Shown here: piece after piece, positions 7,912-16,320 of the stretch | How the letters are laid out: every line of letters starts with the position of its first letter | How positions within the stretch are numbered: position 1 is the stretch's first letter | Program-made: the position numbers and the translations under genes | Source: Anaerobutyricum hallii | Lineage (GTDB): Bacteria; Bacillota; Clostridia; Lachnospirales; Lachnospiraceae | DNA length: 64,000 nucleotides | Direction of reading: 5' to 3' | Assembly: GCF_900209925.1 (NCBI RefSeq) | Contig: NZ_LT907978.1 | Span: 1,733,219-1,797,218, forward strand | Notes under the pieces: model-generated | Databases searched by the model: none | The model's input: only the letters and a program-made list of their open reading frames with translations | Told to the model about the DNA's origin: nothing

Positions 7912-7992
7912 AATGATACCCTCGCTTTTAAAATTTATTTACGACCATGTTTTTGTGCAATGAAATCAGTTTCTCACCAAACTGCTTCAAAC

Positions 7993-8031
7993 AAAAAAAG
8001 TCTTCTAACATACTAAAATATGTCAGAAGAC
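7993..8031 (-). terminator. Attenuator-like terminator in leader
   Basis: On the minus strand, GTCTTCTGACATA pairs with TATGTTAGAAGAC (one G-U) and is followed by seven T. It lies between a short leader ORF and the 7911 gene, so it would stop most transcripts before the gene. Confidence 0.75.
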
Positions 8032-8063
8032 GCTACGATACCTATTCAGATTTATAAAAGAAC

Positions 8064-8138
8064 CTAAATTAAAACACGGCAGAAAACAGCCTGTGCTGTG
8101 CTGTGCTGTGCTGTGCAAAGTCTAATTTCTTTTGCCAT
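8064..8138 (-). CDS. Putative leader peptide (24 aa)
   Basis: A 24-codon frame starts with ATG at 8138 and ends with TAG at 8066-8064. It begins MAKEIRLCTAQHSTAQ and ends VFCRVLI. It is the first ORF after a consensus promoter, with GGAAGGA about 10 nt upstream, and is followed 33 nt later by an intrinsic terminator. That is the layout of ribosome-mediated attenuation leaders. Five tandem CACAG units (CTGTG on the plus strand) lie inside the ORF; gain or loss of a unit would shift the frame. The inducer is unknown. Confidence 0.5.
   Translation of the reverse strand: MAKEIRLCTAQHSTAQAVFCRVLI
8091..8115. repeat. Pentanucleotide repeat (CTGTG)x5
   Basis: Five perfect tandem copies of CTGTG occur inside the putative leader ORF. 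Simple repeats of this kind mutate by slippage. Confidence 0.95.
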
Positions 8139-8170
8139 AGCTGTCAAGTCCTTCCTATTAGAATATTGTT

Positions 8171-8199
8171 ATTATATCAAAATTATACAGTTTTGTCAA
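8171..8199 (-). promoter_or_regulatory. Consensus promoter for the leader transcript
   Basis: TTGACA (8199-8194) and TATAAT (8176-8171) are separated by exactly 17 bp on the minus strand. It should be strong and would start transcription near 8164. Confidence 0.8.
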
Positions 8200-8299
8200 T
8201 TTATTTGTCATATCCGCCGATTTTTTGTTGATTTTAACCATATATCCCAATGTTTATTTATCTAACTTGAAATTCCATTACCTTCTTCGGAAACATTCG

Positions 8300-8328
8300 T
8301 TGAAGAAGTTACGCCATGCCTGTATAAT
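8300..8328 (+). promoter_or_regulatory. Promoter of the DUF5058/M20 operon
   Basis: TTGAAG (8300-8305) and TATAAT (8323-8328) are separated by 17 bp upstream of the 8386 gene, whose SD is AGGAGGA. An inverted CTTCTTC/GAAGAAG pair overlaps the -35 region. Confidence 0.65.
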
Positions 8329-8385
8329 TAGTAAGCAAGTAGTAAAGAAAATAAAGTTAAACAATACACTTAGGAGGAAATCTAT

Positions 8386-9132
8386 ATGTCTATTTTGAAT
8401 CAATTGAACAGCATACCAATGTATGCTATATGCGGATGCATTGTGGCATTTGTTGCAATTGTCTGTATCATTTTCCTTGTGCGGGCTTATCGGGCGGGAA
8501 AGGCAATCGGCATGGATACCACAAATATGAATCGGGCGATTATATCAAGTATCACCTTTTCCATACTGCCCAGTGTGGGAATTCTGCTTGGTGTGATTGC
8601 CTTGTCCGGTTGTCTGGGAACACCGTGGCCATGGCTTAGGTTATCGGTGATCGGTGCGCTTCATTATGAGACGCAGATTGCAGAGGCAGCGGCAGAGCAG
8701 GTAGGAATGTCATCCCTGTCCGCCGCGGAAATGACACCCACTGCCTTTACAACGATTGCGCTTCTGATGAGCGTATGCATCATCTGGGGAATGGTGCTTT
8801 CTATTTTCTTTAACAAAAAATACACCAGAAAACTCAGTGACCAGAAGAACAGTTCCGGGGCAGGATTTGGGGATATGGCCATGAAAGCAATGTTTATTGG
8901 TCTTGTCAGCACTTATGTGGGACGCTATCTGGGACAGTTTGTATCTGAAAATGGGGTATTTACATTTACCGGGGATTACATACCGATTATCGTTATGATT
9001 GTGTCGGCGGTTGTCATGGCAGTGTTTACGTTCTTTATCGAGAAAAAGAAAGTGGCCTGGCTGGACAGCTTTTCTCTGGCAGGAAGTATGCTACTTGGAA
9101 TGACAGCAGCCGTATTTGTTGCGCTATTATAA
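8386..9132 (+). CDS. DUF5058-type membrane protein
   Basis: The product is 248 residues with about six hydrophobic segments, beginning with an N-terminal helix (YAICGCIVAFVAIVCII). The composition and the SILPSVGILLGVIALSG segment fit what I know as DUF5058 proteins, which are usually paired with a second integral membrane protein and an M20-type hydrolase. The gene is the first of a three-gene operon and has a strong AGGAGGA site. I infer that it and the next gene form a two-subunit membrane transporter for the hydrolase substrate. No experimental function is known to me. Confidence 0.7.
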   Translation: MSILNQLNSIPMYAICGCIVAFVAIVCIIFLVRAYRAGKAIGMDTTNMNRAIISSITFSILPSVGILLGVIALSGCLGTPWPWLRLSVIGALHYETQIAEAAAEQVGMSSLSAAEMTPTAFTTIALLMSVCIIWGMVLSIFFNKKYTRKLSDQKNSSGAGFGDMAMKAMFIGLVSTYVGRYLGQFVSENGVFTFTGDYIPIIVMIVSAVVMAVFTFFIEKKKVAWLDSFSLAGSMLLGMTAAVFVALL

Positions 9133-9151
9133 TGGAAGGAAGGTAAACGAT

Positions 9152-9829
9152 ATGGAAGAGAAAAATATGGATTTATGGGAAAATTACAGGAAACGCACAC
9201 ATGTAATCGGGCGGATTACCAGCACAATCGTGCTGCTTATGCTTCTGGCTGCGCCGTTTCTGATTGGAAAATATTTGGGAGCATTTCCGGATCTGAAAGC
9301 TGTGGCAGGCGGCTTTTTGTCAGTTGGCTTAGTCTGGCTGGTGAGCAGCGTTGCGGAATTTTTGATTTATACTCCGATGCTTGGATCGGGCGGAGGATAT
9401 CTTGCATTTATCACCGGTAATCTCATCAACATGAAGATTCCCTGCGCAATGAATGCAAGGGATATGGTGGATGCCAAAAGCGGAACTCCGGAAAATGAGA
9501 TTATTTCCACCATTTCCATCGCAACCTCGTCTCTGGTGACGATCCTTGTTCTGGCACTGGGAGTGCTTCTTTTGGTACCTCTTCAGCCAATTCTGCAGAA
9601 CCCGGTGCTGCAGCCTGCATTTGAGAATGTGGTTCCTGCATTATTTGGAGCGATGGCATACAAATATTATCGTGGAAATATGAAAATTGCCCTTTTTCCG
9701 CTGGTGATCATGAGTGTGCTCTTTGTGCTACTTCCGAGCCTGATCGGTTCCACAAGTTTTATGATTATTCCATCGGGTGCTATCGCTATTGGGGTGGCTT
9801 ACTTAACATATAAAAAGGGAAGGAAATAA
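9152..9829 (+). CDS. Membrane protein, partner of DUF5058 gene
   Basis: The product is about 225 residues with at least five hydrophobic segments (for example STIVLLMLLAAPFLIG and TSSLVTILVLALGVLLL). ATG at 9152 is chosen because GGAAGG precedes it; an earlier ATG at 9116 overlaps the previous gene out of SD context. The soluble loop contains NMKIPCAMNARDMV. The gene lies 19 bp after the DUF5058-type gene and 4 bp before the M20 gene, so all three are one transcription unit. Probable role: second subunit of a transporter, by context only. Confidence 0.65.
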   Translation: MEEKNMDLWENYRKRTHVIGRITSTIVLLMLLAAPFLIGKYLGAFPDLKAVAGGFLSVGLVWLVSSVAEFLIYTPMLGSGGGYLAFITGNLINMKIPCAMNARDMVDAKSGTPENEIISTISIATSSLVTILVLALGVLLLVPLQPILQNPVLQPAFENVVPALFGAMAYKYYRGNMKIALFPLVIMSVLFVLLPSLIGSTSFMIIPSGAIAIGVAYLTYKKGRK

Positions 9830-9833
9830 GAAA

Positions 9834-11270
9834 ATGAAATATTTATTGTTAATACCTGTTCTGATCATTGCTTTACTGCTCATCGCCGTACTGCATACGC
9901 TGATGACACCGTCAAAAAAATCGGATTATGTTCCGAAGGAGGATGAAAAAGAAACCCTTCGTCTGGCGAAAAAACTGTCCAGAATGATTCAGTGTGACAC
10001 CACCTCATACCCTCATGTAGCGGACAGAGAACGATTTTTACAGTTCCACCAGCTATTGGAAGAGCTTTTCCCTCTGGTGCACAACCATCTGGAAAAAACA
10101 GAGATTGACGGCAATCTGCTCTACTACTGGAAGGGGAAAAGCAGTAAAAAACCAATTCTTCTGATGAGTCATCAGGATGTTGTTCCGGCAGAGGGAACCT
10201 GGACACACGAACCATTTTCGGGAGATATTGCCGATGGTAAGGTGTGGGGCAGAGGTGCTGCAGACACGAAGTGCTCACTGATGGCATTTTTTGAGGCTGT
10301 GGAACAATTGCTGGCAGAAAATTATGTGCCGGAAATGGATGTGTATCTGGCTTCCTCCTGCACAGAGGAATGGGCCGGTGATGGCGCACCAAAGATTGTA
10401 AAAGAACTGCAAAACCGTGGTGTTGAGCTTTTCCTTGTATGTGATGAGGGTGGTGGAATCATTACGGAGCCAATCGGCGGAATTCCAGGCAACTTTGCCA
10501 TGGTAGGTGTATTTGAAAAGGGTAAGGCAGATGTGAAATTTACTGCAAGAAGTACCGGTGGACATGCAAGCGCCCCGGCGCAAAATACACCAATTGCAAG
10601 GCTGGCCTCCTTCGTAAATGAGATGGAGCATCATTCACCATTCAAAAAGAAAATACTGCCGGAAGTGGCTGCAATGTTTAAAACTCTCGCACCATACGCA
10701 TCCTTTGGGTTGAAATTTGTGTTGGGAAATCTATGGCTGTTTGGACCACTGTTAAAGGTGGTGCTTCCAAAAATCAGTGCACAGGCCGGCGCAATGCTGA
10801 AAACGACCATTGCATTTACCAAACAGTCCGGTTCCGATGCGTACAATGTGATTCCGCAGGAGGCAACCCTTGGTGCCAATATGCGTTTTATCCCGCATCA
10901 GGGCGAGAAGGAAAGTCTGGAGCTTGTGGAAAAAGTTGCAAAGAAGCATGGTCTGAAGACCGAGGTGCTTTATTCCAATGATTATTCCAAGCCGGTGGAT
11001 CTGAATGGAGAGGCATTCCAAGTGGTGATGCATGTGATTGACGAGACATTTCCGGGACTGGCAGCAAGTCCTTATGTGGTGACGGGAGCTACGGATGCCT
11101 TTGTTTACCAGCAGGTCTGCAAAAGCTGTATCCGTTTTGCACCGGTGATCTACGGACCTGAGCAGATGAAGGGCATGCATGGACTGGATGAAAATATTGA
11201 GTATGACTGTCTTCCGGGAGCAGTTCGCTTTTATCAGAATTTGATAAAATTCCACGGACGATGCCAATGA
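9834..11270 (+). CDS. M20-family metallopeptidase/amidohydrolase
   Basis: The product is 478 residues. An N-terminal hydrophobic helix (LLLIPVLIIALLLIAV) would anchor it to the membrane. The M20 zinc site is visible in order: LMSHQDVVPAEG (first His-x-Asp), GRGAADTKCSLM (bridging Asp), SSCTEEWAGDGA (catalytic Glu-Glu), CDEGGG and a late His (KGMHGLDENIEYD). STGGHASAP belongs to the dimerisation domain. Family members cleave dipeptides or N-acyl amino acids. Its position 4 bp after two membrane-protein genes suggests that it processes a substrate they move. A terminator follows at 11334. Confidence 0.88.
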   Translation: MKYLLLIPVLIIALLLIAVLHTLMTPSKKSDYVPKEDEKETLRLAKKLSRMIQCDTTSYPHVADRERFLQFHQLLEELFPLVHNHLEKTEIDGNLLYYWKGKSSKKPILLMSHQDVVPAEGTWTHEPFSGDIADGKVWGRGAADTKCSLMAFFEAVEQLLAENYVPEMDVYLASSCTEEWAGDGAPKIVKELQNRGVELFLVCDEGGGIITEPIGGIPGNFAMVGVFEKGKADVKFTARSTGGHASAPAQNTPIARLASFVNEMEHHSPFKKKILPEVAAMFKTLAPYASFGLKFVLGNLWLFGPLLKVVLPKISAQAGAMLKTTIAFTKQSGSDAYNVIPQEATLGANMRFIPHQGEKESLELVEKVAKKHGLKTEVLYSNDYSKPVDLNGEAFQVVMHVIDETFPGLAASPYVVTGATDAFVYQQVCKSCIRFAPVIYGPEQMKGMHGLDENIEYDCLPGAVRFYQNLIKFHGRCQ

Positions 11271-11333
11271 AGCACAAACGCTTGCTGAATAAAACGGATT
11301 CTGAGGGAATAGTGGTGTGATAGTATGTTAAGT

Positions 11334-11380
11334 GGGAGTGTCTCGCGCAATTTTGAGCGAGACATTCCCATAAGCTTTTT
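11334..11380 (+). terminator. Terminator after M20 gene
   Basis: GGGAGTGTCTCGC (11334-11346) pairs with GCGAGACATTCCC (11357-11369), followed by a short T-run. It could also serve the converging ATPase gene. Confidence 0.7.
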
Positions 11381-11389
11381 CATAATTCA

Positions 11390-12430
11390 TTAAATCAGGC
11401 GAGCCTTCACGAAGTCATCAAACCGGGGTAGTGCCAGTGACAAATGTCCATATTCCTGCGTATTGACAACCCCTTTTCTTTTTAACCGGTCACGATATAC
11501 GGAAAATAATTCTGACTTCATTCCAAGTTTTTCCCGAATATTTTTTATCTTTGTTTCCCCACTAACCGACATTTCGTAAACAATTTTTTTATCCAGCTCC
11601 GACATTTCTGACCAGATTTTGCTGTAAACATATTCTTCGAGATACTGGTCATACTCAGGGAGAATTTCTTCAATGGTCATATGCTCTCTGTTCTCCCAAT
11701 AAAGATACCCCAGAACCTGAAATGCAAATGGATAACCTTTTGTCAGAAGTGCCATATATTCTGCATCCTGTACGCTTAACCCGAAAATGTCCATGTAATG
11801 CTTCTTAACTGCCGTATAATTGAGAGGATCCAGCACTATTTTGGGTGCACGATACAAAAAGGTGAGGGATTTCTCATTCTGCAAATCGTAGAGATTGTCA
11901 TAGAGACCGGTCATCAAAAGAAATACAGGGTAATCCTGCCTGAGGAATATCTGGAAAGAGCTGGCAAATACCCGTATGTTATCACTATTGGTGGCTTCAT
12001 CTATGGTAATGAGCAGACGTTTTCCCTCTTCTTTCAACACTCCCAGCATAAGGGAAATTGCCGTTTCTATATCTGTCACAGGAGCTGCATTCTCAATGGA
12101 TACCCCCAGCCCAAATGCGGAAAAATCAAATTTTGCCTTCAAAAAAAGCGTATGAAGCTCCGGAATTCCATACAATTTTGCGGCAAGACTTTGCAGAAGA
12201 TCCCGGGCTGGATTGAGTTCAAGCGTAATCCAATTATTATCTTCTGCAATTATATTTGATACAGTTGTCATCATCACCGTTTTACCGGAACCTCTGACTC
12301 CGGTAAGCATATAAATTTGATTCGATGGCACATCTGCTCTGAAATTCTCAACAATTTCATTTGTCTGCGTGATACGTGATATAAACTGTGCTGGTTTTTT
12401 CCCGAATGACAATGTAAATGGATTGCTCAT
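11390..12430 (-). CDS. AAA/STAND-type ATP-binding protein
   Basis: The product is 346 residues with a Walker A site (GVRGSGKT, near residue 44), a Walker B-like segment (LLITIDEATNS) and a sensor region (VFLLMTGLYDNLY). The C-terminal part resembles a winged helix (KNIREKLGMKSELFSVYRDRLKRKGVV). This arrangement is typical of single-gene ATPases of the archaeal-ATPase-like group with a DNA-binding tail. The promoter contains repeated TTATATAA motifs likely used for autoregulation. The cellular role is unknown; a mobile-element regulatory or defence role is possible. Confidence 0.7.
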   Translation of the reverse strand: MSNPFTLSFGKKPAQFISRITQTNEIVENFRADVPSNQIYMLTGVRGSGKTVMMTTVSNIIAEDNNWITLELNPARDLLQSLAAKLYGIPELHTLFLKAKFDFSAFGLGVSIENAAPVTDIETAISLMLGVLKEEGKRLLITIDEATNSDNIRVFASSFQIFLRQDYPVFLLMTGLYDNLYDLQNEKSLTFLYRAPKIVLDPLNYTAVKKHYMDIFGLSVQDAEYMALLTKGYPFAFQVLGYLYWENREHMTIEEILPEYDQYLEEYVYSKIWSEMSELDKKIVYEMSVSGETKIKNIREKLGMKSELFSVYRDRLKRKGVVNTQEYGHLSLALPRFDDFVKARLI

Positions 12431-12440
12431 CTTTGCCCCC

Positions 12441-12527
12441 TTATATAACTTTTATTATATTATATAGTCTTATATAAGTTTATATAACTTTTTCTTTATT
12501 ATATAAGTTTATATAACTTTTTGTCAA
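12441..12527 (-). promoter_or_regulatory. Promoter with TTATATAAGTTTATATAA operator repeats
   Basis: TTATATAAGTTTATATAACT occurs at about 12470 and again at about 12499, with a half-copy at 12441. On the minus strand TTGACA (12527-12522) and TATAAT (12503-12498) are 18 bp apart, overlapping the distal repeat. The repeats span the promoter and leader of the ATPase gene and suggest binding by its own winged helix or a dedicated regulator. Confidence 0.65.
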
Positions 12528-12725
12528 TATTCTAGTGATCCGAGATACATGCTCACATGCTTATAAAAAATGCATATCTTTACTTTGCAGAAGAACTTCC
12601 TGTATAATGCAAATATAGGGAATCGCAAGAGAATTTCTTTACAAAGTGGTAGAAGTGGCACAAAGAGAATGAACAATTTTGCAGAAAATAGGTAAAATGA
12701 GGTTGTTTTTGACAAGGAGAGGAAA

Positions 12726-13175
12726 ATGCAAATCATTAAATTAACAAACGAATACAAAGAGGAAGTATTTCGCATGATGAAAGTATTTTACGCTTCCTCT
12801 GCGGTCATTCATAAATCGTCTGATGCAATTCTTACGCAAGATATCGACGATTGCATATCGGATAATCCCTTCATAGAGGGGTATGTATTGAAAGAAAATG
12901 ATTCTGTGATTGGATATTCCATGATTTCCAAGAATTACACCACGGAATATGGCGGTCTCTGCATCTGGATAGAAGATCTTTACTTTAAGGAAAAGGCAAG
13001 AGGAAAGGGATATGCCTCCGTATATTTCAAGTTTCTTGAAGACACATACCGGGAGGCGGTAAGATTTAAGCTTCAGGTGGAGATGGAAAATACTTCCGCT
13101 ATCGAAGCATATCACAAGAGTGGATATGGGATGTCCGAATATCGTCTTATGACCAAAGAAATGGATAAGAATTAA
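12726..13175 (+). CDS. GNAT-family N-acetyltransferase
   Basis: The product is 149 residues with the GNAT acetyl-CoA motif: IEDLYFKEKARGKGYASV carries the beta4 strand and R-x-x-G-x-G/A loop, and NTSAIEAYHKSGYGMSE is the typical C-terminal motif. The enzyme should transfer an acetyl group from acetyl-CoA to an amine; the substrate cannot be read from sequence. CAAGGAGAGG just upstream sets the start at 12726. The gene stands alone between the ATPase promoter and a long non-coding structured region. Confidence 0.88.
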   Translation: MQIIKLTNEYKEEVFRMMKVFYASSAVIHKSSDAILTQDIDDCISDNPFIEGYVLKENDSVIGYSMISKNYTTEYGGLCIWIEDLYFKEKARGKGYASVYFKFLEDTYREAVRFKLQVEMENTSAIEAYHKSGYGMSEYRLMTKEMDKN

Positions 13176-13200
13176 GATTCATAAATTTCCGTTTGTCGAG

Positions 13201-13427
13201 ATTCTGCTTGCGGGTGTTTTTATGGATATAGGTTGTGGTAGGGCGGGGAGAGGCGGATGCTGATTCTCTCAGAAAAATTGCAAGTCAACCTCTAAAATCG
13301 ACCGGGCGTTACCGGCCGATTTCTTAACGGGGCAGTTGCAATTTTGTCCTCGAGAATCACATCCACCTCTCCCCGCCATTTACACAATCTATATTCGTAG
13401 GAAAAATTTTTGCGATGCAAGCAGAAT
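13201..13427. other. Large nested inverted-repeat structure A
   Basis: Outer arms ATTCTGCTTGC (13201) and GCAAGCAGAAT (13417-13427) enclose a 45-bp imperfect inverted repeat (13224-13268 with 13352-13396), whose shared core is GGCGGGGAGAGG. Inside are AAAATTGCAA/TTGCAATTTT and AATCGACCGG/CCGGCCGATT stems. The whole segment can fold as one long hairpin. No coding frame is supported. Confidence 0.75.
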
Positions 13428-13768
13428 TCCGACTTCACTACAGTAGCGAGCTACGCTCGCAGGTGATGTTTTAATCTTTGTACTTGTTATATTGCATGGT
13501 AAGAATTATTTTTTAGCTTATGCATGAGAGATTTTAATCTCTATGTTCATTATATGACTCTGCAAGGATTACTTTTGCTCTTAGATATAGGGAGGTTATA
13601 AGATATTTTAATCCTTAGATTCATTATGTTGTAGCATTAAGATTATTTTAGAGATTGAATATAGGATATTATAATCCCTATGCTCATTATGTTATATTTC
13701 AAAGATTACTTTTGATTATGTGCAACTTATATTTGCGAACGAAGTGAGCTATGGGAGTGAAGTCAGGA
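13427..13768. repeat. Inverted-repeat-bounded array of degenerate 63-74 bp repeats (structure B)
   Basis: The ends form a roughly 36-bp imperfect inverted repeat (13427-13463 with 13734-13768, shared core GACTTCACT). Between them lie four degenerate tandem units starting near 13465, 13528, 13602 and 13665. Each carries (G)AT-TTTTAATC, then a TTCATTAT-like block and an AAGATTA(C)TTTT-like block. No ORF is supported. It resembles a small non-autonomous element or an array of protein-binding sites. Confidence 0.65.
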
Positions 13769-13798
13769 TTTTTACAAATACATACAGCCAAGAACCAA

Positions 13799-14025
13799 GC
13801 TGAGAGGATGTCGCGGATTGCAGATTGTGACTCCGGAGGTGCTTACAGCTTCTTGGCAGGTCTTCGTTCTCAGCAAGCCCGGCCACGGATGGCCGGGGCT
13901 AGCGAGGATAGGCCATGGATGGCCGTCCGCAGCGGTGCGTCAAGAACCAGCCCATCGGCAGAGCTGCTTAGAAGCTGTTAGTGCCGTAGCCCGGAACAAA
14001 CAGCAATCCGCGGCATCCTCTCAGC
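13799..14025. other. Inverted-repeat structure C
   Basis: A 23-bp inverted repeat with one mismatch (13799-13821 with 14003-14025, core GCGGATTGC) encloses GC-rich DNA with further internal stems, including paired ACAGCTTCT segments and repeated ATGGCCGG-type boxes. It can fold as one long hairpin. Short frames across it look random. Confidence 0.65.
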
Positions 14026-14327
14026 GTAGCTTTTTACACTTACTTGAAACATCTCGACAAACTGGAATTGAACAAAATCGCTGCGCGATGGCCTGCCAAG
14101 GCTGTGGCGCAGTTTTTCTTTCTCTAAATCAAAAAGCAGTGGAAACCAAGTCCTAATAGTAGTATTGTTAAGTCACCACAACCAACAATCAAACAGGATC
14201 GACATTACCACTGCCTATGACAAGATTAACACCTTATCGCTTAATTAGCAAGCGGTTTTATTATTCCAATGCACCTCCATGTAAGCAGTGATACCTGAGA
14301 TTACTGACTTTACATGGAGGATTTATT

Positions 14328-15176
14328 ATGTACGAAAAATATTTATTACAGCTTGAAGAGGCCGGAAAGATCCGTAACCTTAAAGAGCGTTCTATCGATT
14401 GCTACAAAAACTATGTTTCCTATTTCCTTAACTACATGGGAAAGAACCCGGAAGAACTTACCTGTCAGGATGTCAGAGGCTTTCTTCTTGCCCGGAAGGA
14501 CGATGGCCTGAAAGCAACCACGCTTAATCTTTATAATTCTGCCATCCGTTTTTTCTATCGGAATGTACTTCATGTTCTGTGGGATGATATCACCGTTCCT
14601 CGCATGATGATAGAGCACAAGCTCCCTACCGTACTTTCTGTTGATGAAGTAGAGCGGCTTCTTGATGCTACGGATGACCTGAAATATAAAGCCATGTTTG
14701 CCACCATGTATTCTTCTGGAATGCGGGTCTCCGAAGTGATCCATCTTCACTATGATGATATTTCCCGCACTAACATGCAGATTCATATCAGGGATACAAA
14801 GAACCGGATGGACCGTTATACCATTCTGTCTGAAAGAAACCTTGCGCTTCTTACGGAATACTGGTTTCGGAAAGGAAGGCCAAAAGGCATTCTGTTTCCA
14901 AATCAGTTTACAGGACAGTATCTTACCGTAAGTACACTGGAACAGGTGATCCGCCGTTCTGCAGCGGCTGCCGGGTTATCCGGTGTCACACCCCACTGCC
15001 TCCGTCACAGCTTTGCCACTCACCTTATGGAGCAGGGAGTGGAACAGCGGAATATTCAGGCATTGCTTGGACACCGTGATCCGAAATCCACAGAAGTTTA
15101 TCTTCATGTCAGCAACAAATCCCTTATGGGCATCCGTAGCCCTTTTGACAAAAAGGATGGTACAGTCAATGGATAA
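14328..15176 (+). CDS. Tyrosine recombinase of IS91-like element 1
   Basis: The product is 282 residues with an N-terminal SAM-like core-binding domain and a C-terminal catalytic domain. The active-site residues are visible: Arg in SSGMRVSEV, HCLRHSFATHL giving the H-x-x-R box, His in LLGHRDPKST and the nucleophile Tyr in EVYLHVS. Recombinase genes of this kind precede the HUH transposase in many IS91-like elements. The reading frame overlaps the transposase start by 8 bp. It is about two-thirds identical to its counterpart at 16862, so the two elements are related but not recent duplicates. Confidence 0.88.
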   Translation: MYEKYLLQLEEAGKIRNLKERSIDCYKNYVSYFLNYMGKNPEELTCQDVRGFLLARKDDGLKATTLNLYNSAIRFFYRNVLHVLWDDITVPRMMIEHKLPTVLSVDEVERLLDATDDLKYKAMFATMYSSGMRVSEVIHLHYDDISRTNMQIHIRDTKNRMDRYTILSERNLALLTEYWFRKGRPKGILFPNQFTGQYLTVSTLEQVIRRSAAAAGLSGVTPHCLRHSFATHLMEQGVEQRNIQALLGHRDPKSTEVYLHVSNKSLMGIRSPFDKKDGTVNG

Positions 15177-16320
15177 ACCCACAGTACAGGATATTTTTCA
15201 CCGTTTTTATCCGGCATACCTCGATCAGTATTCACCTTCCCCTGTACAGGCAAAGGTTGCACATAACATCATGAACTGTAAAACCGGTGCCTATGGTGCA
15301 AATGTATGTATATGTGAGGATTGTGGTTCCGTACAGATTCATTATAATTCCTGCCGCAACCGCTGCTGTCCCATGTGTCAGGCCGTTCCCAAAGAGATGT
15401 GGATGGACGCACGCAGGGAGGATGTCCTTGATGCTCCCTATTTTCATCTGGTTTTTACTGTTCCCGATCTTTTAAATCCGGTCATTTACAGCAACCAGAA
15501 GCTTCTTTATGATACCTTATACCATGCAGCTTCTGCAACCATCAGCGAACTGGCTGCCGACCGGGAACATCTCGGTGCAAAGGTTGGATACATCTGCATC
15601 TTACATACCTGGGGCTCTGAAATGAATTTTCATCCCCACATTCATACCATTCTGCTCGGTGGCGGTCTGACCTCTGACAATCAATGGAAGGACAAAGGAG
15701 AAAATTTCTTTCTTCCCATTCAAGTCATTTCCAAAGTGTTCCGCGGAAAATATCTGGAGGAGCTGAAAAAACTGTGGGAAGAGGATCAGCTGGTTTTTCA
15801 TGGTACTGCCGAAAAGTTCCGTAACCATTATGAATTCAAGGAACTCCTGGATTCCTGTTATGGTACGGACTGGGTCCCTCATTGTAAAAAGACTTTCAAT
15901 GGTGCCGGGTCAGTAATTAATTACCTTGGCAAGTATACTCACCGCATTGCTGTCAGCAATCACCGTATTATCCGCATGGATGATGATACCGTTACATTCT
16001 CAGTAAAGGATTACCGTAATGAGGGGCAGTGGAAGGAACTGACCATTTCCGGTGTGGAGTTTGTCCGGCGGTTCCTCATGCATGTACCACCAAGGCGTTT
16101 TGTCCGTATCAGGCACTATGGGCTGCTGTGTTCCCGTACTAAGAATCAGAAGCTCACTCTTTGCAGAAATCTCCTTGGATGCAAGAAATATCTTTCAAAG
16201 CTTCGTAACATGGAAATGCCGGAAGTACTGGAACATCTTTACGGCATCAAAGTCTGTGTGTGTAAAGCATGTGGCGGACATCTTGGAAAACCGCAGATGA
16301 AAATACCGCTACGCTGCTAA
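15169..16320 (+). CDS. IS91-family HUH (Y2) transposase, element 1
   Basis: The product is 383 residues. An N-terminal zinc-binding domain (CEDCGS, then CRNRCCPMC) is followed by the HUH metal motif in NFHPHIHTILLGG and the paired catalytic tyrosines in YLGKYTHRIA. These are the hallmarks of IS91-type single-strand rolling-circle transposases. ATG at 15169 overlaps the recombinase stop, implying translational coupling; upstream in-frame codons belong to the recombinase gene. Confidence 0.92.
   Translation: MDKPTVQDIFHRFYPAYLDQYSPSPVQAKVAHNIMNCKTGAYGANVCICEDCGSVQIHYNSCRNRCCPMCQAVPKEMWMDARREDVLDAPYFHLVFTVPDLLNPVIYSNQKLLYDTLYHAASATISELAADREHLGAKVGYICILHTWGSEMNFHPHIHTILLGGGLTSDNQWKDKGENFFLPIQVISKVFRGKYLEELKKLWEEDQLVFHGTAEKFRNHYEFKELLDSCYGTDWVPHCKKTFNGAGSVINYLGKYTHRIAVSNHRIIRMDDDTVTFSVKDYRNEGQWKELTISGVEFVRRFLMHVPPRRFVRIRHYGLLCSRTKNQKLTLCRNLLGCKKYLSKLRNMEMPEVLEHLYGIKVCVCKACGGHLGKPQMKIPLRC

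Noticed and set aside
10275-11267. Several long minus-strand frames opposite the M20 gene
   Set aside because: They are shadows of a well-supported coding gene with an SD and full set of active-site motifs.
13751-14156. Two overlapping plus-strand frames rich in Arg, Ser and Ala
   Set aside because: They fall in a long inverted-repeat structure and the IS91 end, have no SD and no recognisable domain.
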